Positions 24,729-34,318 are shown, counted from the stretch's first letter. The stretch is 40,458 nt of DNA from an uncultured delta proteobacterium (GCA_903881505.1 CAIRTM010000021.1:1-40458), one strand, 5' to 3'. Program-made: numbers and translations. Notes: generated from the sequence alone by a model not told the origin.

Positions 24729-26501
24729 CTACTGCATCACCATCTTCTTGGACAGCTCCACGTATTTCTGGCGGGCCTGGGTGTGCTGCGGGTTGATGTC
24801 AAGCACGGCCTTGTAGGTGTCGCGCGCTTTGGCGGTATTGCCGAGCTGCTCGTGCAGGCCCGCAGTTTTCAGAAGCCAGACCGTATTCTTGGGCTCAAGG
24901 CCGCTTAAGGCCTGGTAGGCGGCAAGCGCCTTCTGCGGATTTTTTGCGCGCTCATGCAGCACGGCGAGCGCTTCCCAGGCTTTTTTGTTCTGCTTGTCGC
25001 GGGCGACCAGGGCTTCATAGGCTGCGGCCGCCTCCTTCACCTGGCCGTTTTTTTCATAGGCGTCGGCCAGGTTTATGTGATAGCCGATGTTGGCGGGGTT
25101 GAGCGCTACCGCCTGCTTATACAGGGGAATGGCCTCTTTGCGGTTGCCCTGCTTTTCAAGCAGCATCGCCAGGTTGTTGCAGACCGCGTGGTTTTTTTTG
25201 TCCAGCTTGAGCGCCTCTTTGTAAAAGTCGATGGCTTCCTTGGGCTTTTTCGCTTTTTCCGCCAGCATGCCCTGATGCAGCAGTACGGACGCATCGCCCG
25301 GCCTGAGCCGCGCAGCCTGGCCGGCCTCGCGCAGCGCTCCGTCGAAATCATTCATGTTCAGGTACATCTGGGAGAGGAACAGCCTTAAATCGGCGTTTTT
25401 CGGCTCAAATTCGAGCAGCACAACGGTGTTGCCGGCAGCGCGGTTCCATTCCTTGGCGGCTTCGTAGAGTTTGATCAGCTGCTGGCGCGCCGCGATATGG
25501 CCGCGATTGATTTCCAGGGCCTTGCGGTACATCTCGATTGCGCTTGCGGTCTGGCCGTTTTTACGCGCAAGCTCGGCGGCCTTGAAGTATATGCCGTCGG
25601 CAGCGCTTTTTTCAGTACGGGCCAGGCGGTCATAGAGCTGTATCAGGCGCGTCGTCTTTGCCCGGTCGCCCTCATAGAGGCGCACCAGCGATTTGAGCGC
25701 TCCTGCGTGGTCCGGGTTTATTTTCATGACCGCCTCATATTCCTGCACGGCCTTGGCCCGCTCGCCCCGGCTTTCATAGAGCCTGCCCAGCGCAACGCGC
25801 GCATCCTGCGAGTCCGGATCGAGCGCGATGGCTTTTTCAAGGCAGACGACCTGCGCGGAGGCCTCTGATACCTGCTCTGAGCGGGCGATCCAGTCGGCGG
25901 CCGTCATGGTCAGGCGCAGGGCAACAGCGCCCAGATCCTGCTTTTCTCCCGAGGTGATCACCAGGCGGTAGTCCAGCTTCTGCTCGGGCGCAAGCAGGCC
26001 GAGAAGGTTTTCGTTAAACCTGTTGGCGGACTGATCAACGCCTTCAATCATGACCACCGCTGATGACGGCGCAAACAGCCGGTAGATACCCTTGTAGACG
26101 ATGCGTTTGCAGATCAGGCTGCCGCCGTAGGCGACATCGAGCGTGTCGCCCGGAGCGGCCGCGGTGAGTTTCTCGCCGAGCTGCAGTTCAACATGGTCAA
26201 CGCGCAGCGCGAAAATAGTGCCAGAGGATGCCAGCACTGCGCCGGCCGCGGCCGCGGCAATCACCAGGGCCGCGATAAAGACGCTGCGCATGGGGCCTGG
26301 TTTTTTCGCGGCGGACCTCCTGAGCGGAGGCCGGGGCGGTTCATAGGGAGGCCTGCGGCGCGGTGGTGCATCCTGTTCTTCCTCGGCCCCGCGGCGGGGT
26401 CCGCCGGGCTGTTCGTCGTCGAGCCCCATCATGGTTCCGCGCTGCTTGATGTCAGACGGGCGCTGACCGATCCTGCTTCTTTTCATGGCCTTATAACTCA
26501 T
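24729..26501 (-). CDS. Membrane-anchored TPR-repeat protein
   Basis: A 590-residue protein. Residues 1-70 are cytoplasmic and rich in Pro, Arg and Glu (PPRRRPPYEPPRPPLRRSAA). One transmembrane helix follows at about 72-96 (SVFIAALVIAAAAAGAVLAS). A domain of about 110 residues comes next, then roughly ten tetratricopeptide repeats to the C-terminus, for example ARVALGRLYESRGERAKAVQ and NNLAMLLEKQGNRKEAIPLY. TPRs form protein-binding superhelices, so this is probably a periplasmic scaffold. The partner is unknown. The start is uncertain: ATG 26501 has no ribosome site; ATG 26486 has AAGG very close. It is divergent from mraZ and convergent with the kinase. Confidence 0.8.
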   Translation of the reverse strand: MSYKAMKRSRIGQRPSDIKQRGTMMGLDDEQPGGPRRGAEEEQDAPPRRRPPYEPPRPPLRRSAAKKPGPMRSVFIAALVIAAAAAGAVLASSGTIFALRVDHVELQLGEKLTAAAPGDTLDVAYGGSLICKRIVYKGIYRLFAPSSAVVMIEGVDQSANRFNENLLGLLAPEQKLDYRLVITSGEKQDLGAVALRLTMTAADWIARSEQVSEASAQVVCLEKAIALDPDSQDARVALGRLYESRGERAKAVQEYEAVMKINPDHAGALKSLVRLYEGDRAKTTRLIQLYDRLARTEKSAADGIYFKAAELARKNGQTASAIEMYRKALEINRGHIAARQQLIKLYEAAKEWNRAAGNTVVLLEFEPKNADLRLFLSQMYLNMNDFDGALREAGQAARLRPGDASVLLHQGMLAEKAKKPKEAIDFYKEALKLDKKNHAVCNNLAMLLEKQGNRKEAIPLYKQAVALNPANIGYHINLADAYEKNGQVKEAAAAYEALVARDKQNKKAWEALAVLHERAKNPQKALAAYQALSGLEPKNTVWLLKTAGLHEQLGNTAKARDTYKAVLDINPQHTQARQKYVELSKKMVMQ

Positions 26502-26735
26502 GCGCTAAAGGGTTTTGATGCTTTTTTTTAAAGTATCGCCAAATATCAGGCAATTAATAGCATATTTTGCTGAATAAAAAAATTTTTTTTTGCCGACGCG
26601 CTCCTTTCAGCCCCTTAAAAATGCAGAATAACCACAATATATAGTATGTGCCATGGCATTATCTTTCAAGATGTAGTGTTTCCGCTGATTCCGGCTTTTT
26701 GAGTAAAAAGCATTGAAAAAACTTCATTTTTTGAC
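26502..26735. other. AT-rich divergent intergenic region upstream of mraZ
   Basis: No gene. A/T tracts dominate 26520-26600. GCTTTTT-GAGT-AAAAAGC (26694-26711) is a perfect 7-bp hairpin ending 24 bases before the mraZ -35 box. I cannot identify a clear promoter for the TPR gene. Confidence 0.5.
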
Positions 26736-26764
26736 TTGACAGTGCCGATTGAAAGTACTATATA
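26736..26764 (+). promoter_or_regulatory. mraZ/dcw operon promoter
   Basis: TTGACA (26736-26741, perfect -35) and TATATA (26759-26764) are exactly 17 bp apart. Transcription would begin at about 26771, just at the first MraZ box. It is the only promoter I can see for the whole cluster to the right. Confidence 0.75.
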
Positions 26765-26771
26765 AGTCAAT

Positions 26772-26800
26772 AAAGTGGAAGAAAGTGGAAGAAGGTGGAT
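26772..26800 (+). promoter_or_regulatory. Three MraZ operator boxes
   Basis: AAAGTGGAAG occurs at 26772-26781, again (identical) at 26782-26791, and as AAGGTGGATG at 26792-26801. GTGG thus recurs with a strict 10-bp period. MraZ is known to bind tandem GTGG/AAAGTG-type repeats upstream of its own gene. The boxes lie downstream of the start point, and the third one forms the mraZ Shine-Dalgarno, so bound MraZ would block transcription and the repeats could also affect translation. Confidence 0.8.
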
Positions 26801-26803
26801 GCT

Positions 26804-27265
26804 ATGTGTAAGGAAGAGGCGGCTTTTCGCGGGGAATATTGCCAATCCATAGACCCCAAAGGGCGCATTATTCTGCCGGCTAAATTTCGGGATGTCCTGT
26901 CCCAGCGCTATGACCAGAACCTGATTATTACCAAACATCAGGACCTCTGCCTGATGGCGTTTCCGGTGGCGGAGTGGATTGTGAAGGAAAACGAGCTCAA
27001 GCAGCTTCCCACCGGGCGCCGTGAAGTGCGCATGCTCAAGCGTTTTTATATGTCCTCGGCCAGCGAATGCGCTATGGACCGCCAGGGCCGCATCGTGATT
27101 CCGCCCAGCCTGAAGCAGTTCGCCCGTCTTGAAAAAAATATTGTCATAACCGGAAGCATTGATCATTTCGAAATCTGGGACCGCGATCTTTTCGATAAGA
27201 ATACGTCGCCGGAACTGCATGACAGCGAAGAACTGCAGGTGATGCTTGACCGGCTTAACTTTTAG
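26804..27265 (+). CDS. mraZ: Transcriptional regulator MraZ
   Basis: A 153-residue regulator with two SpoVT/AbrB-like domains: DPKGRIILPAKFRD (17-30) and DRQGRIVIPPSLKQ (92-105), the two repeated DxxGR motifs of MraZ. It forms a ring and represses the division and cell wall cluster it heads. The frame opens at a GTG at 26795, but ATG 26804 is preceded by AAGGTGG 6 bases away and gives the usual N-terminus (FRGEYCQSIDPKGR). It is 12 bp from rsmH. Confidence 0.96.
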   Translation: MCKEEAAFRGEYCQSIDPKGRIILPAKFRDVLSQRYDQNLIITKHQDLCLMAFPVAEWIVKENELKQLPTGRREVRMLKRFYMSSASECAMDRQGRIVIPPSLKQFARLEKNIVITGSIDHFEIWDRDLFDKNTSPELHDSEELQVMLDRLNF

Positions 27266-27277
27266 CACCGTGCGCGC

Positions 27278-28201
27278 ATGGAACATATATCGGTGCTCGT
27301 CGACGAGGTGCTTGCCAACCTGCGGCCGGTGCCGGGCGGTGTGTACGTGGATGCGACGGTCGGGCATGGCGGGCATGCCCGCGCACTGCTTGAGCGCGAG
27401 CCCGGGATCGGGCGGCTCATTTGCATAGATCAGGACAGCGATGCGATCGCACGCTCGAGCGCAGCGCTTTCAGCATTCGGCAGCAGGGTTGTTTTTTGTA
27501 ACCAGTCGTTCACTGAATTGCGGGATATTCTCAGGCAGGCCGGCATCCATGCAATAGACGGCATTGTTTTTGATCTGGGTGTCTCGACCGGGCAGCTGAA
27601 AGATCCCTCACGAGGTTTCAGCATGTATCTTGAGGGTCCACTGGATATGAGGATGAATGCCGGCGCGGCGCTGCATGCCAAAAACCTGATAGAACAGCTC
27701 GACACGGACGAACTTGCCGATACGATTTATCGCTACGGCGAAGAGCGCTTTTCGCGCCGCATCGCCGCCCATATCAAGGCCCGCCAGGCCGACATTACCA
27801 CGACCGCCGATCTCGCCCTGGTCGTATCCGAGGCGATCCCCGCACGGCATCACCCGCGCAGCATCCATCCGGCGACGAAAACATTCCAGGCCCTGCGTAT
27901 TGCCGTGAACAATGAGCTGCAGGCGCTCGAAACGGGCTTGCAGGCAGCCTGCGATGCTCTTGGAAGCGCCGGGCGCATGTGCGTGATCTCCTTTCACTCC
28001 CTTGAGGACCGGATTGTAAAAACCATGTTCAAGCGCTGGGCGGCCGGATGCGTTTGCCCGCGCGATCTGCCGGTGTGCGCCTGCGGCTGCACTCCCCGGG
28101 TGCGCATCGTCACGGCCAGGGCCGTCCGGCCCTGCGGCGCTGAAATCAGCGCCAACGCGCGCGCGCGCAGCGCGAAACTGCGGGTAGCGGAGAAACTGTA
28201 A
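27278..28201 (+). CDS. rsmH: 16S rRNA (cytosine1402-N4)-methyltransferase
   Basis: A 307-residue SAM-dependent enzyme (also MraW) that methylates N4 of C1402 in the decoding centre. SAM-binding YVDATVGHGGHARALL (residues 23-38), DLGVSTGQLKDPSRGFSM and the family blocks HPATKTFQALRIAVNNEL and ISFHSLEDRIVK are all present. A Cys-rich stretch near the C-terminus (CVCPRDLPVCACGC) is typical of many homologues. The start is ATG 27278, right after mraZ; it is 4 bp from ftsL. Confidence 0.97.
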   Translation: MEHISVLVDEVLANLRPVPGGVYVDATVGHGGHARALLEREPGIGRLICIDQDSDAIARSSAALSAFGSRVVFCNQSFTELRDILRQAGIHAIDGIVFDLGVSTGQLKDPSRGFSMYLEGPLDMRMNAGAALHAKNLIEQLDTDELADTIYRYGEERFSRRIAAHIKARQADITTTADLALVVSEAIPARHHPRSIHPATKTFQALRIAVNNELQALETGLQAACDALGSAGRMCVISFHSLEDRIVKTMFKRWAAGCVCPRDLPVCACGCTPRVRIVTARAVRPCGAEISANARARSAKLRVAEKL

Positions 28202-28205
28202 CGCC

Positions 28206-28541
28206 ATGACCGAGCGCTTTATCCATACCAATTATCTGGCGCGGCAAAAGGTACGGGGCCCGAAGTCCCGCGAAGAGGTCCTGCCGCTGGGCGTCGTCGT
28301 GATGGGCCTGCTGGTGCTGCTGAGCGTTTTCTGTTTTCTGTGGGTCCGCATTTACATTATCGATATCGGCTACCGCATATCGGAAACCCTGGAAGCCGGC
28401 AAGGCGCTGCAGGAGGAAAACCGCCAGCTGCGCATCGCGCGCGCATCCCTGATAGCCCCGGCGCGCATTGAGAACATTGCAAAGGCGGAGCTGCACATGG
28501 TTGAACCCGATACGGCGCAGGTGATAACACTGAAATGGTAA
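28206..28541 (+). CDS. ftsL: Cell division protein FtsL
   Basis: A 111-residue bitopic division protein. A basic cytoplasmic N-terminus (residues 1-26) precedes one TM helix (LGVVVMGLLVLLSVFCFLWV, about 28-47) and then a periplasmic coiled coil (SETLEAGKALQEENRQLRIA). FtsL pairs with FtsB and activates FtsWI. Sequence identity in this family is low; position between rsmH and ftsI and the topology make the call. It overlaps ftsI by 7 bp (ATGGTAA). Confidence 0.88.
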   Translation: MTERFIHTNYLARQKVRGPKSREEVLPLGVVVMGLLVLLSVFCFLWVRIYIIDIGYRISETLEAGKALQEENRQLRIARASLIAPARIENIAKAELHMVEPDTAQVITLKW

Positions 28542-30298
28542 CCGTCCAGGCACGCACCGAACTCAAGAACAGCATCAGGCTCTGTGCCCTGCTGTTCGCC
28601 GTGCTGTTCGCGGTCATCGGTGTCCGGGCGTGGTTTCTGCAGATTCTGCGCTCCCCGGACTTGACCCGCACGCTGGAGCGGCAGTATAAAACCAGCGTTC
28701 TGCTTTCCCCTAAACGCGGCACGATCTACGACCGCAACGGCAACGAGCTGGCAATCAGCGTTCAGGTCGAATCCCTGTTCGCGCGGCCGCACATGATCAG
28801 CGATCCCGCCGGTCTCTCGCAGCGGCTGGCCGGTATTTTGAACATGGAGCCCGATGCGATCGCCGACAAACTCAGGGAGGAGAAGCCCTTTGTATGGATT
28901 GCGCGCAAAATCACGCAGCAGCAGGCGCAGGCCGTTCGCGCGCTGGAAGAGCAGGGCCTTGAGTTCGCCAAGGAGAGCAAACGGACCTATCCCAACGGCG
29001 AGCTGGCCGGACAGGTCATCGGGTTCACCGGCCTTGATTCCGAGGGCCTTGAAGGGCTTGAGTTCAGGATGAATGAAACGCTGCGCGGCACCCCCCAGCG
29101 GGTGGCGGCCAGCCGGGATGCGCGCGGGCGGCACCTGTTCTCGGAAGGCTTCTGCAGTTCCGCCCAGGATGACGGCAGCGACATCTATCTTACCATCGAC
29201 AAGACCATTCAGTACATTGCCGAAAAGGAAATGCAGGCCACGGTTGCGGCCACGGGCGCCAAAAGCGGTATTGCCGTTGTCATGGATCCCTGGAACGGCG
29301 ATGTGCTGGCCATGGCTGTCGTGCCGCTTTTTGATCCGAACAACTACTCGCAGTACGGGCGGGATATGTGGCGCAACCGCGCGATTGCCGATGTGCTTGA
29401 GCCCGGGTCGACCTTTAAAATATTCGTTGTCGCCGCCTCCCTTGCGGAAAAAATAATAACCCCGGAGGATACGTTTTTCTGTGAAAACGGCACATTTCGT
29501 ATCGGGGGCAGGACCATCAGCGATGTGCACCCGTACGGCTGGCTGGACGTTTCCGGCATCATCAAGCACTCAAGCAACATCGGCGTGAGCAAGATTTCAA
29601 AGCATCTCGGCACGCCCCTTTTCTGCGACTATATCGGCCGGTTCGGCTTTGCCCGTCCCACCGGCATCGAGCTTCCGGCCGAAGCCTCCGGTTACATGCC
29701 TCCGTCGGAGCGGCTCTCGGAGCATACCCGCAGCGTTATGGCCTTCGGACACAGTATTTCGGTAACGCCGCTGCAGCTTGCGCAGGCATACAGCGCGATA
29801 GCCAACGGCGGGGTGCTGATACAGCCGAAGGTGGTCAAAAGCACCCGGACCTCCGACGGCGAAACCCGTGCATACCAGCCTGATGCGCAGGGCCAGCGTG
29901 TCATTGATCACGCCAGCGCCCAGATTTTGACCGAAATGATGCAGACGGTTGTTGAGCAGGGCGGAACCGGCGTCAAAGCGGCGGTTCCCGGGTTCGGCGT
30001 GGCCGGAAAAACCGGCACCGCCCGCAAGATATATAACGGGACCTACAGCCACAACCGCCTGGTGGCGTCATTTGCCGGGTTCTGTCCGGTGGATAATCCG
30101 AGGCTTACCGTCGTTGTCATTGTTGACGAGCCCCGGACGATGACCTACGGCGGCCAGAGCGCAGCCCCGGCTTTCAGCCGCATAGCGCAGCAGGCCCTTA
30201 ATTATTTGAATGTCGCCCCGCGGGTTCAGATCGCCGCCGGGGAGGCTCCCTCCACGATACACGACCAAGGACCCCCAGCAGCGGGCAGAGCCGGATGA
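28535..30298 (+). CDS. ftsI: Septal peptidoglycan transpeptidase FtsI (PBP3)
   Basis: A 587-residue class B penicillin-binding protein that crosslinks septal peptidoglycan. N-terminal TM about 14-36, pedestal domain with RGTIYDRNGNELAIS (61-75), then the transpeptidase with SxxK (STFK, 292-295), SxN (SSN, 346-348) and KTG (492-494). No PASTA domain follows, and the C-terminal tail of about 20 residues is Pro/Ala/Gly-rich. It overlaps murE by ATGA, so the two are coupled. Confidence 0.96.
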   Translation: MVTVQARTELKNSIRLCALLFAVLFAVIGVRAWFLQILRSPDLTRTLERQYKTSVLLSPKRGTIYDRNGNELAISVQVESLFARPHMISDPAGLSQRLAGILNMEPDAIADKLREEKPFVWIARKITQQQAQAVRALEEQGLEFAKESKRTYPNGELAGQVIGFTGLDSEGLEGLEFRMNETLRGTPQRVAASRDARGRHLFSEGFCSSAQDDGSDIYLTIDKTIQYIAEKEMQATVAATGAKSGIAVVMDPWNGDVLAMAVVPLFDPNNYSQYGRDMWRNRAIADVLEPGSTFKIFVVAASLAEKIITPEDTFFCENGTFRIGGRTISDVHPYGWLDVSGIIKHSSNIGVSKISKHLGTPLFCDYIGRFGFARPTGIELPAEASGYMPPSERLSEHTRSVMAFGHSISVTPLQLAQAYSAIANGGVLIQPKVVKSTRTSDGETRAYQPDAQGQRVIDHASAQILTEMMQTVVEQGGTGVKAAVPGFGVAGKTGTARKIYNGTYSHNRLVASFAGFCPVDNPRLTVVVIVDEPRTMTYGGQSAAPAFSRIAQQALNYLNVAPRVQIAAGEAPSTIHDQGPPAAGRAG

Positions 30299-31812
30299 CG
30301 TGTGCACAGCTGAAAGACCTGCTCACCGACGCGCGCCCCTGCGGCACCCCTGCAGGGGATGTTGCGTTTATAACGGCTGATTCACGCCGCGCGGAACCGG
30401 GATGCCTGTTCGTGGCCCTGCGCGGATCCCGGGCCGACGGGCACCGATTCCTCGACGACGCCTACCGGCGGGGCGCCCGCGCGTTTGTAACCGAAGCGCC
30501 GTACCTGCGCGAGGATGCGTTCAGCCTGAGCGTGCCCGACGCCCGCGCGGCCCTGGCGGCGCTGGCCGCGGCCTGGTACGGCGATCCGACCAGGCGCCTG
30601 GGCCTGATCGGCATCACCGGAACAAACGGCAAGACCACGACCGCGCATATTATTGAAACAATTTTAAGCGCCGCGGGTAAAAACGTCGGCATGATCGGCA
30701 CAATCGAATACCGCTATCCCGGCTACAGCCGGCAGGCGCAACGCACCACGCCGGACGTCCTTGAGCTGCAGGAGCTGCTTGACCGTATGCGGCGCAACCG
30801 CGTTGACTGGGCGGTCATGGAAGTCTCCTCCCACGGACTTGACCAGCAGCGCGTCGACGGCTGCCACTTTGACGCCGCCGTTTTCACGAACCTGACGCCT
30901 GAGCACCTGGACTACCACCGGGACATGGAATGCTACCGTGCGGCCAAGCAGCGCCTGTTCAGCACCCTGCTGCCGCGCAGCGCAAAACAGTCACGCGCCG
31001 TCATCAATGCCGACGATCCCGCGGGCCGGCTGATTGCCGGGCGGTGCCCTGTCCCGGTCGTGACCTACGGACTCGAAAGCGGCGATGTGCGCGCCCGCGC
31101 CGCGCGCCTGTCGCTTGAAGGCATCCGGGCAGAAATCGTGGGCCCTCAGGGGGATTTTGAGATCACCTCACGGCTGGTCGGGGTGTTCAACCTGTACAAT
31201 ATCGTGGCCGCAGCAGCCGTCTGCAGGTCCCTTGGCATCGGCGTGGAAGCCGTGCAGGCGGGCATACGTCAGGCCGGCGGCGTGCCGGGACGCATGGAGC
31301 GCATTGAAAACGATCGAGGGATTCAGGTCTTTGTCGACTATGCGCATACGGCCGACGCGCTCGCGCAGGTGCTGGCAACGCTCCGGGACGCCGGGGCGCG
31401 CACCATTATCACCGTGTTCGGATGCGGGGGCGATCGCGACCGCGGCAAGCGTCCTGAAATGGGCAGGGCCGCGGGCCGCCTGAGCACCTGCGTTATCCTG
31501 ACTTCGGACAACCCGCGCAGCGAGGACCCGGAGTCGATCATCGCCGAAATAGAGCCTGGCCTTGCGGCGCAGGGATGTGCCAGGGCCGAGGCGCCGGCCG
31601 CGCTGCGCGCCCGCCCGGCACTCTATTGCGTTATACCGGACCGGCGGCAGGCGATCAGGCATGCGATTGCCGCGGCCGCACCAGGCGATGTGGTGCTGAT
31701 CGCGGGCAAGGGCCATGAGACAACGCAGCAGTTTGCGCGCGAACTGTGTCACTTTGACGACCGCGAAGAGGCCAGGAGGGCGCTGGAGATGCGCGCCCAG
31801 CATGGCCGATAA
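30295..31812 (+). CDS. murE: UDP-MurNAc-L-Ala-D-Glu:meso-diaminopimelate ligase
   Basis: A 505-residue Mur ligase that adds the third stem-peptide residue. The ATP loop is GITGTNGKTTTAH (106-118), the carbamylated-lysine region YRAAKQRLF contains Lys218, and DNPR (405-408) is the marker for meso-diaminopimelate specificity, so the organism has DAP-type peptidoglycan. C-terminal HETTQQ is also typical. The start ATG overlaps the ftsI stop (ATGA). Confidence 0.96.
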   Translation: MTCAQLKDLLTDARPCGTPAGDVAFITADSRRAEPGCLFVALRGSRADGHRFLDDAYRRGARAFVTEAPYLREDAFSLSVPDARAALAALAAAWYGDPTRRLGLIGITGTNGKTTTAHIIETILSAAGKNVGMIGTIEYRYPGYSRQAQRTTPDVLELQELLDRMRRNRVDWAVMEVSSHGLDQQRVDGCHFDAAVFTNLTPEHLDYHRDMECYRAAKQRLFSTLLPRSAKQSRAVINADDPAGRLIAGRCPVPVVTYGLESGDVRARAARLSLEGIRAEIVGPQGDFEITSRLVGVFNLYNIVAAAAVCRSLGIGVEAVQAGIRQAGGVPGRMERIENDRGIQVFVDYAHTADALAQVLATLRDAGARTIITVFGCGGDRDRGKRPEMGRAAGRLSTCVILTSDNPRSEDPESIIAEIEPGLAAQGCARAEAPAALRARPALYCVIPDRRQAIRHAIAAAAPGDVVLIAGKGHETTQQFARELCHFDDREEARRALEMRAQHGR

Positions 31813-31834
31813 TGCGCCTGAGGATAGTGTTTGT

Positions 31835-33226
31835 ATGGATTTGGACATTGCCGATATTGTGAGCGCTACGGGCGGCACGCTGCTGGCCGGCGGGATTTCA
31901 GCGCGCGTGCGCGACGCGGTCATCGACTCGCGCGCTGCCGGTCCGGGGAGCCTGTTCGTGCCCCTGCGCGGAACGCGCCATGACGGGCACTCCTTTATCG
32001 AGGGCGCCTTCACGCAGGGTGCTTCCGCCGTGCTGACTGAGCGCCGCGGTGAAATCCGGATGGAGCGCTGCCCGGGCGCCCTGATCGGCGTTGAGAGCAC
32101 GCTGCGGGCGCTGGGCGACATCGCGGCGTTCTGGCGGAGACGTTTCAGGCTGCCGGTGATCGGCATTACCGGCAGCAACGGCAAGACAACGACCAAGGAA
32201 ATGATCGCCGCCATTATCGGCCGCAGCCGCAGCTGCCTTAAGAATGAGGGCAATTTCAACAATTTGATCGGATTGCCGCTGAGCGTATTGAAACTGGGCG
32301 CCGGGCACAAGGCGGCGGTGCTGGAAATGGGTATGAGCGAGCCGGGTGAAATCAGGCGGCTGGCCGAGATCGCCGCCCCGACCATCGGCGTTATCACCAA
32401 CGTGGGCCCGTGCCATCTCGAGCAGCTGGGCTCGCTTGAGGCGGTCGCGGCCGCAAAGGGCGAGCTGTTCGAGGCGCTCGGCCCGGATGACATCGCGATC
32501 GTCAACGGCGATGATGATCGCGTGCGGGCCCTCGGTTCCGCTACCCGTGCGCGCGTGATCACGTTCGGGCTTGGCGCGGGTGATGTCCATGCCGCAGGCA
32601 TCAGGCCCGGCGATGCGGCAGGAACGGTATTCGACCTGCATATCGGCAGCGCATGCGTGAGCGTGCGCCTTGACATGGACGGAGCGCATTTCGTCGGCAA
32701 TGCGCTGGCGGCCGCTGCGGCCGCGCATGCCGCGGGCATCGGCATTGATGATATCGCCGCCGGCCTCGGCGCGTCCGGACCGGTTGCCGGGCGCATGCAG
32801 CGGCTTACGCTCGGCGGACTGGAGATCATCAACGATGCCTATAACGCCAATCCGGTTTCGGTGCGCGCGGCGCTCGCGGCCCTGGCAGGCGCGCGCAGAG
32901 GCGGCCGCGCGATCGCGGTTCTGGGCGACATGCTCGAGCTGGGCGAGCGGGCCGCCCTCTATCACCGTGAGATCGGGGCCTGTGCCGCGGGTTTGGACAT
33001 CGATGTGCTTTTTGTGCTGGGAACGTTCGCCGGCGATGTATGCGAAGGCGCGCGCAGCGCAGGCCTTCCCGGCAGCCGGATACGCGCGTGTGCATCCCTG
33101 GACGGCCTTGCGGCCGCGCTTGCGGACGCCGCCCGGCCGGGCGACGTGGTGCTGCTGAAGGCCTCGCGCAGGATGCAGCTTGAGAAGGTGCTCGATCTGC
33201 TGCCCGGCGCCGGGCAGCACTCATGA
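31835..33226 (+). CDS. murF: UDP-MurNAc-tripeptide:D-Ala-D-Ala ligase
   Basis: A 463-residue ligase that attaches D-Ala-D-Ala to the tripeptide precursor. ATP loop GITGSNGKTTTKEM (110-123), the MurF block NEGNFNNLIGLPLS, and NDAYNANPVSVRAAL, the asparagine-rich motif specific to MurF. I choose ATG 31835 (MDLDIADIVSATGG) because GAGGA lies 10 bases upstream and the N-terminus fits the family. ATG 31802, inside the end of murE, is the alternative and would add 11 residues. It ends 13 bp before mraY. Confidence 0.95.
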   Translation: MDLDIADIVSATGGTLLAGGISARVRDAVIDSRAAGPGSLFVPLRGTRHDGHSFIEGAFTQGASAVLTERRGEIRMERCPGALIGVESTLRALGDIAAFWRRRFRLPVIGITGSNGKTTTKEMIAAIIGRSRSCLKNEGNFNNLIGLPLSVLKLGAGHKAAVLEMGMSEPGEIRRLAEIAAPTIGVITNVGPCHLEQLGSLEAVAAAKGELFEALGPDDIAIVNGDDDRVRALGSATRARVITFGLGAGDVHAAGIRPGDAAGTVFDLHIGSACVSVRLDMDGAHFVGNALAAAAAAHAAGIGIDDIAAGLGASGPVAGRMQRLTLGGLEIINDAYNANPVSVRAALAALAGARRGGRAIAVLGDMLELGERAALYHREIGACAAGLDIDVLFVLGTFAGDVCEGARSAGLPGSRIRACASLDGLAAALADAARPGDVVLLKASRRMQLEKVLDLLPGAGQHS

Positions 33227-33239
33227 GAGGACGTAGCTG

Positions 33240-34316
33240 ATGCTGTATTATCTCCTCTATCCGCTGCACACCGAATTCATTATTTTCAACGTCTTCAGGT
33301 ATATCACGTTCCGCGCGATTTATGCGACCGTGACGGCGCTGCTGCTGACCCTGCTGCTCGGGCCGTACGTCATCGGGCTGCTCAGGCGCAGCAGCTTCAA
33401 ACAGAACGTCCGCGCCGACGGGCCCGCCACGCACCTTGCCAAGGAGGGCACCCCCACCGGCGGCGGCATCCTGATTCTGTTCGCCGTCATCACCTCAACC
33501 CTGCTGTGGGCCGACATGGCGAACCGCTACGTGTGGATCGTACTGCTGGCGACCGCCGGCATGGGAGCCATCGGGCTGCTGGATGACTGGAAGAAGATCC
33601 GGCATTCCAATACGCGCGGCATCACCGCGCGCGAAAAGCTGGTGCTGCAGGGCGCGGTTGCCGCCGCGGTGGCGATTGTGCTCTACGGCCAGGCCGGTTT
33701 TGACGCGCAGTTGTGCGTGCCGTTTTTTAAGAACGTCAAGCCCGACCTGGGCATCTGGTACATTCCGTTCGCGGTATTCGTAATCGTGGGCGCGTCCAAC
33801 GCCGTCAACCTCACTGACGGGCTCGACGGGCTGGCAATCGGCCTGGTCCTGATCGTATCGGCCACCTACATGGTGTTCGCCTACATGACCGGTCATGCCG
33901 TGCTGTCGGAGTACCTGCGGATTTCGCCCATTGCCGGCGCGGGTGAGCTGACCGTTTTCTGCGGGGCCATGGTCGGGGCCAGCATGGGATTTCTGTGGTT
34001 CAACAGCCACCCCGCCCAGGTGTTCATGGGCGATGTCGGCTCGCTGTCGCTGGGCGGATCGCTGGGGACCGTTGCCGTCATCACCAAGCATGAGATCCTG
34101 CTGGGCATCGTCGGCGGCATGTTCGTCATCGAGGCGCTTTCGGTGATCATACAGGTCGGCTCCTTCAAGATGCGCGGCAAGCGCGTGTTTAAAATGGCCC
34201 CGCTGCATCATCATTTTGAGCTGTCCGGCTGGGCCGAATCAAAGATCATTGTGCGTTTCTGGATTATCGGCATCGTGATGGCGCTGCTGGCGGTAAGCAC
34301 GCTGAAACTGAGGTAG
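33240..34316 (+). CDS. mraY: Phospho-MurNAc-pentapeptide transferase (lipid I synthase)
   Basis: A 358-residue membrane enzyme with about ten TM helices that moves phospho-MurNAc-pentapeptide to undecaprenyl phosphate. Family markers: [20 protein letters not shown] (the DD catalytic pair), [13 protein letters not shown], the third catalytic Asp in FMGDVGSL, and the cytoplasmic HHHFELSGW loop. GAGG precedes the ATG by 10 bases. It is 2 bp from murD. Confidence 0.97.
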   Translation: MLYYLLYPLHTEFIIFNVFRYITFRAIYATVTALLLTLLLGPYVIGLLRRSSFKQNVRADGPATHLAKEGTPTGGGILILFAVITSTLLWADMANRYVWIVLLATAGMGAIGLLDDWKKIRHSNTRGITAREKLVLQGAVAAAVAIVLYGQAGFDAQLCVPFFKNVKPDLGIWYIPFAVFVIVGASNAVNLTDGLDGLAIGLVLIVSATYMVFAYMTGHAVLSEYLRISPIAGAGELTVFCGAMVGASMGFLWFNSHPAQVFMGDVGSLSLGGSLGTVAVITKHEILLGIVGGMFVIEALSVIIQVGSFKMRGKRVFKMAPLHHHFELSGWAESKIIVRFWIIGIVMALLAVSTLKLR

Positions 34317-34318
34317 CC

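Noticed and set aside
31168-33220. Minus-strand frames of 440-554 codons opposite murE and murF
   Set aside because: Both strands are open because of high GC at third positions; the plus strand carries clear Mur ligases. The minus products are Ala/Arg/Ser-rich with no domain.
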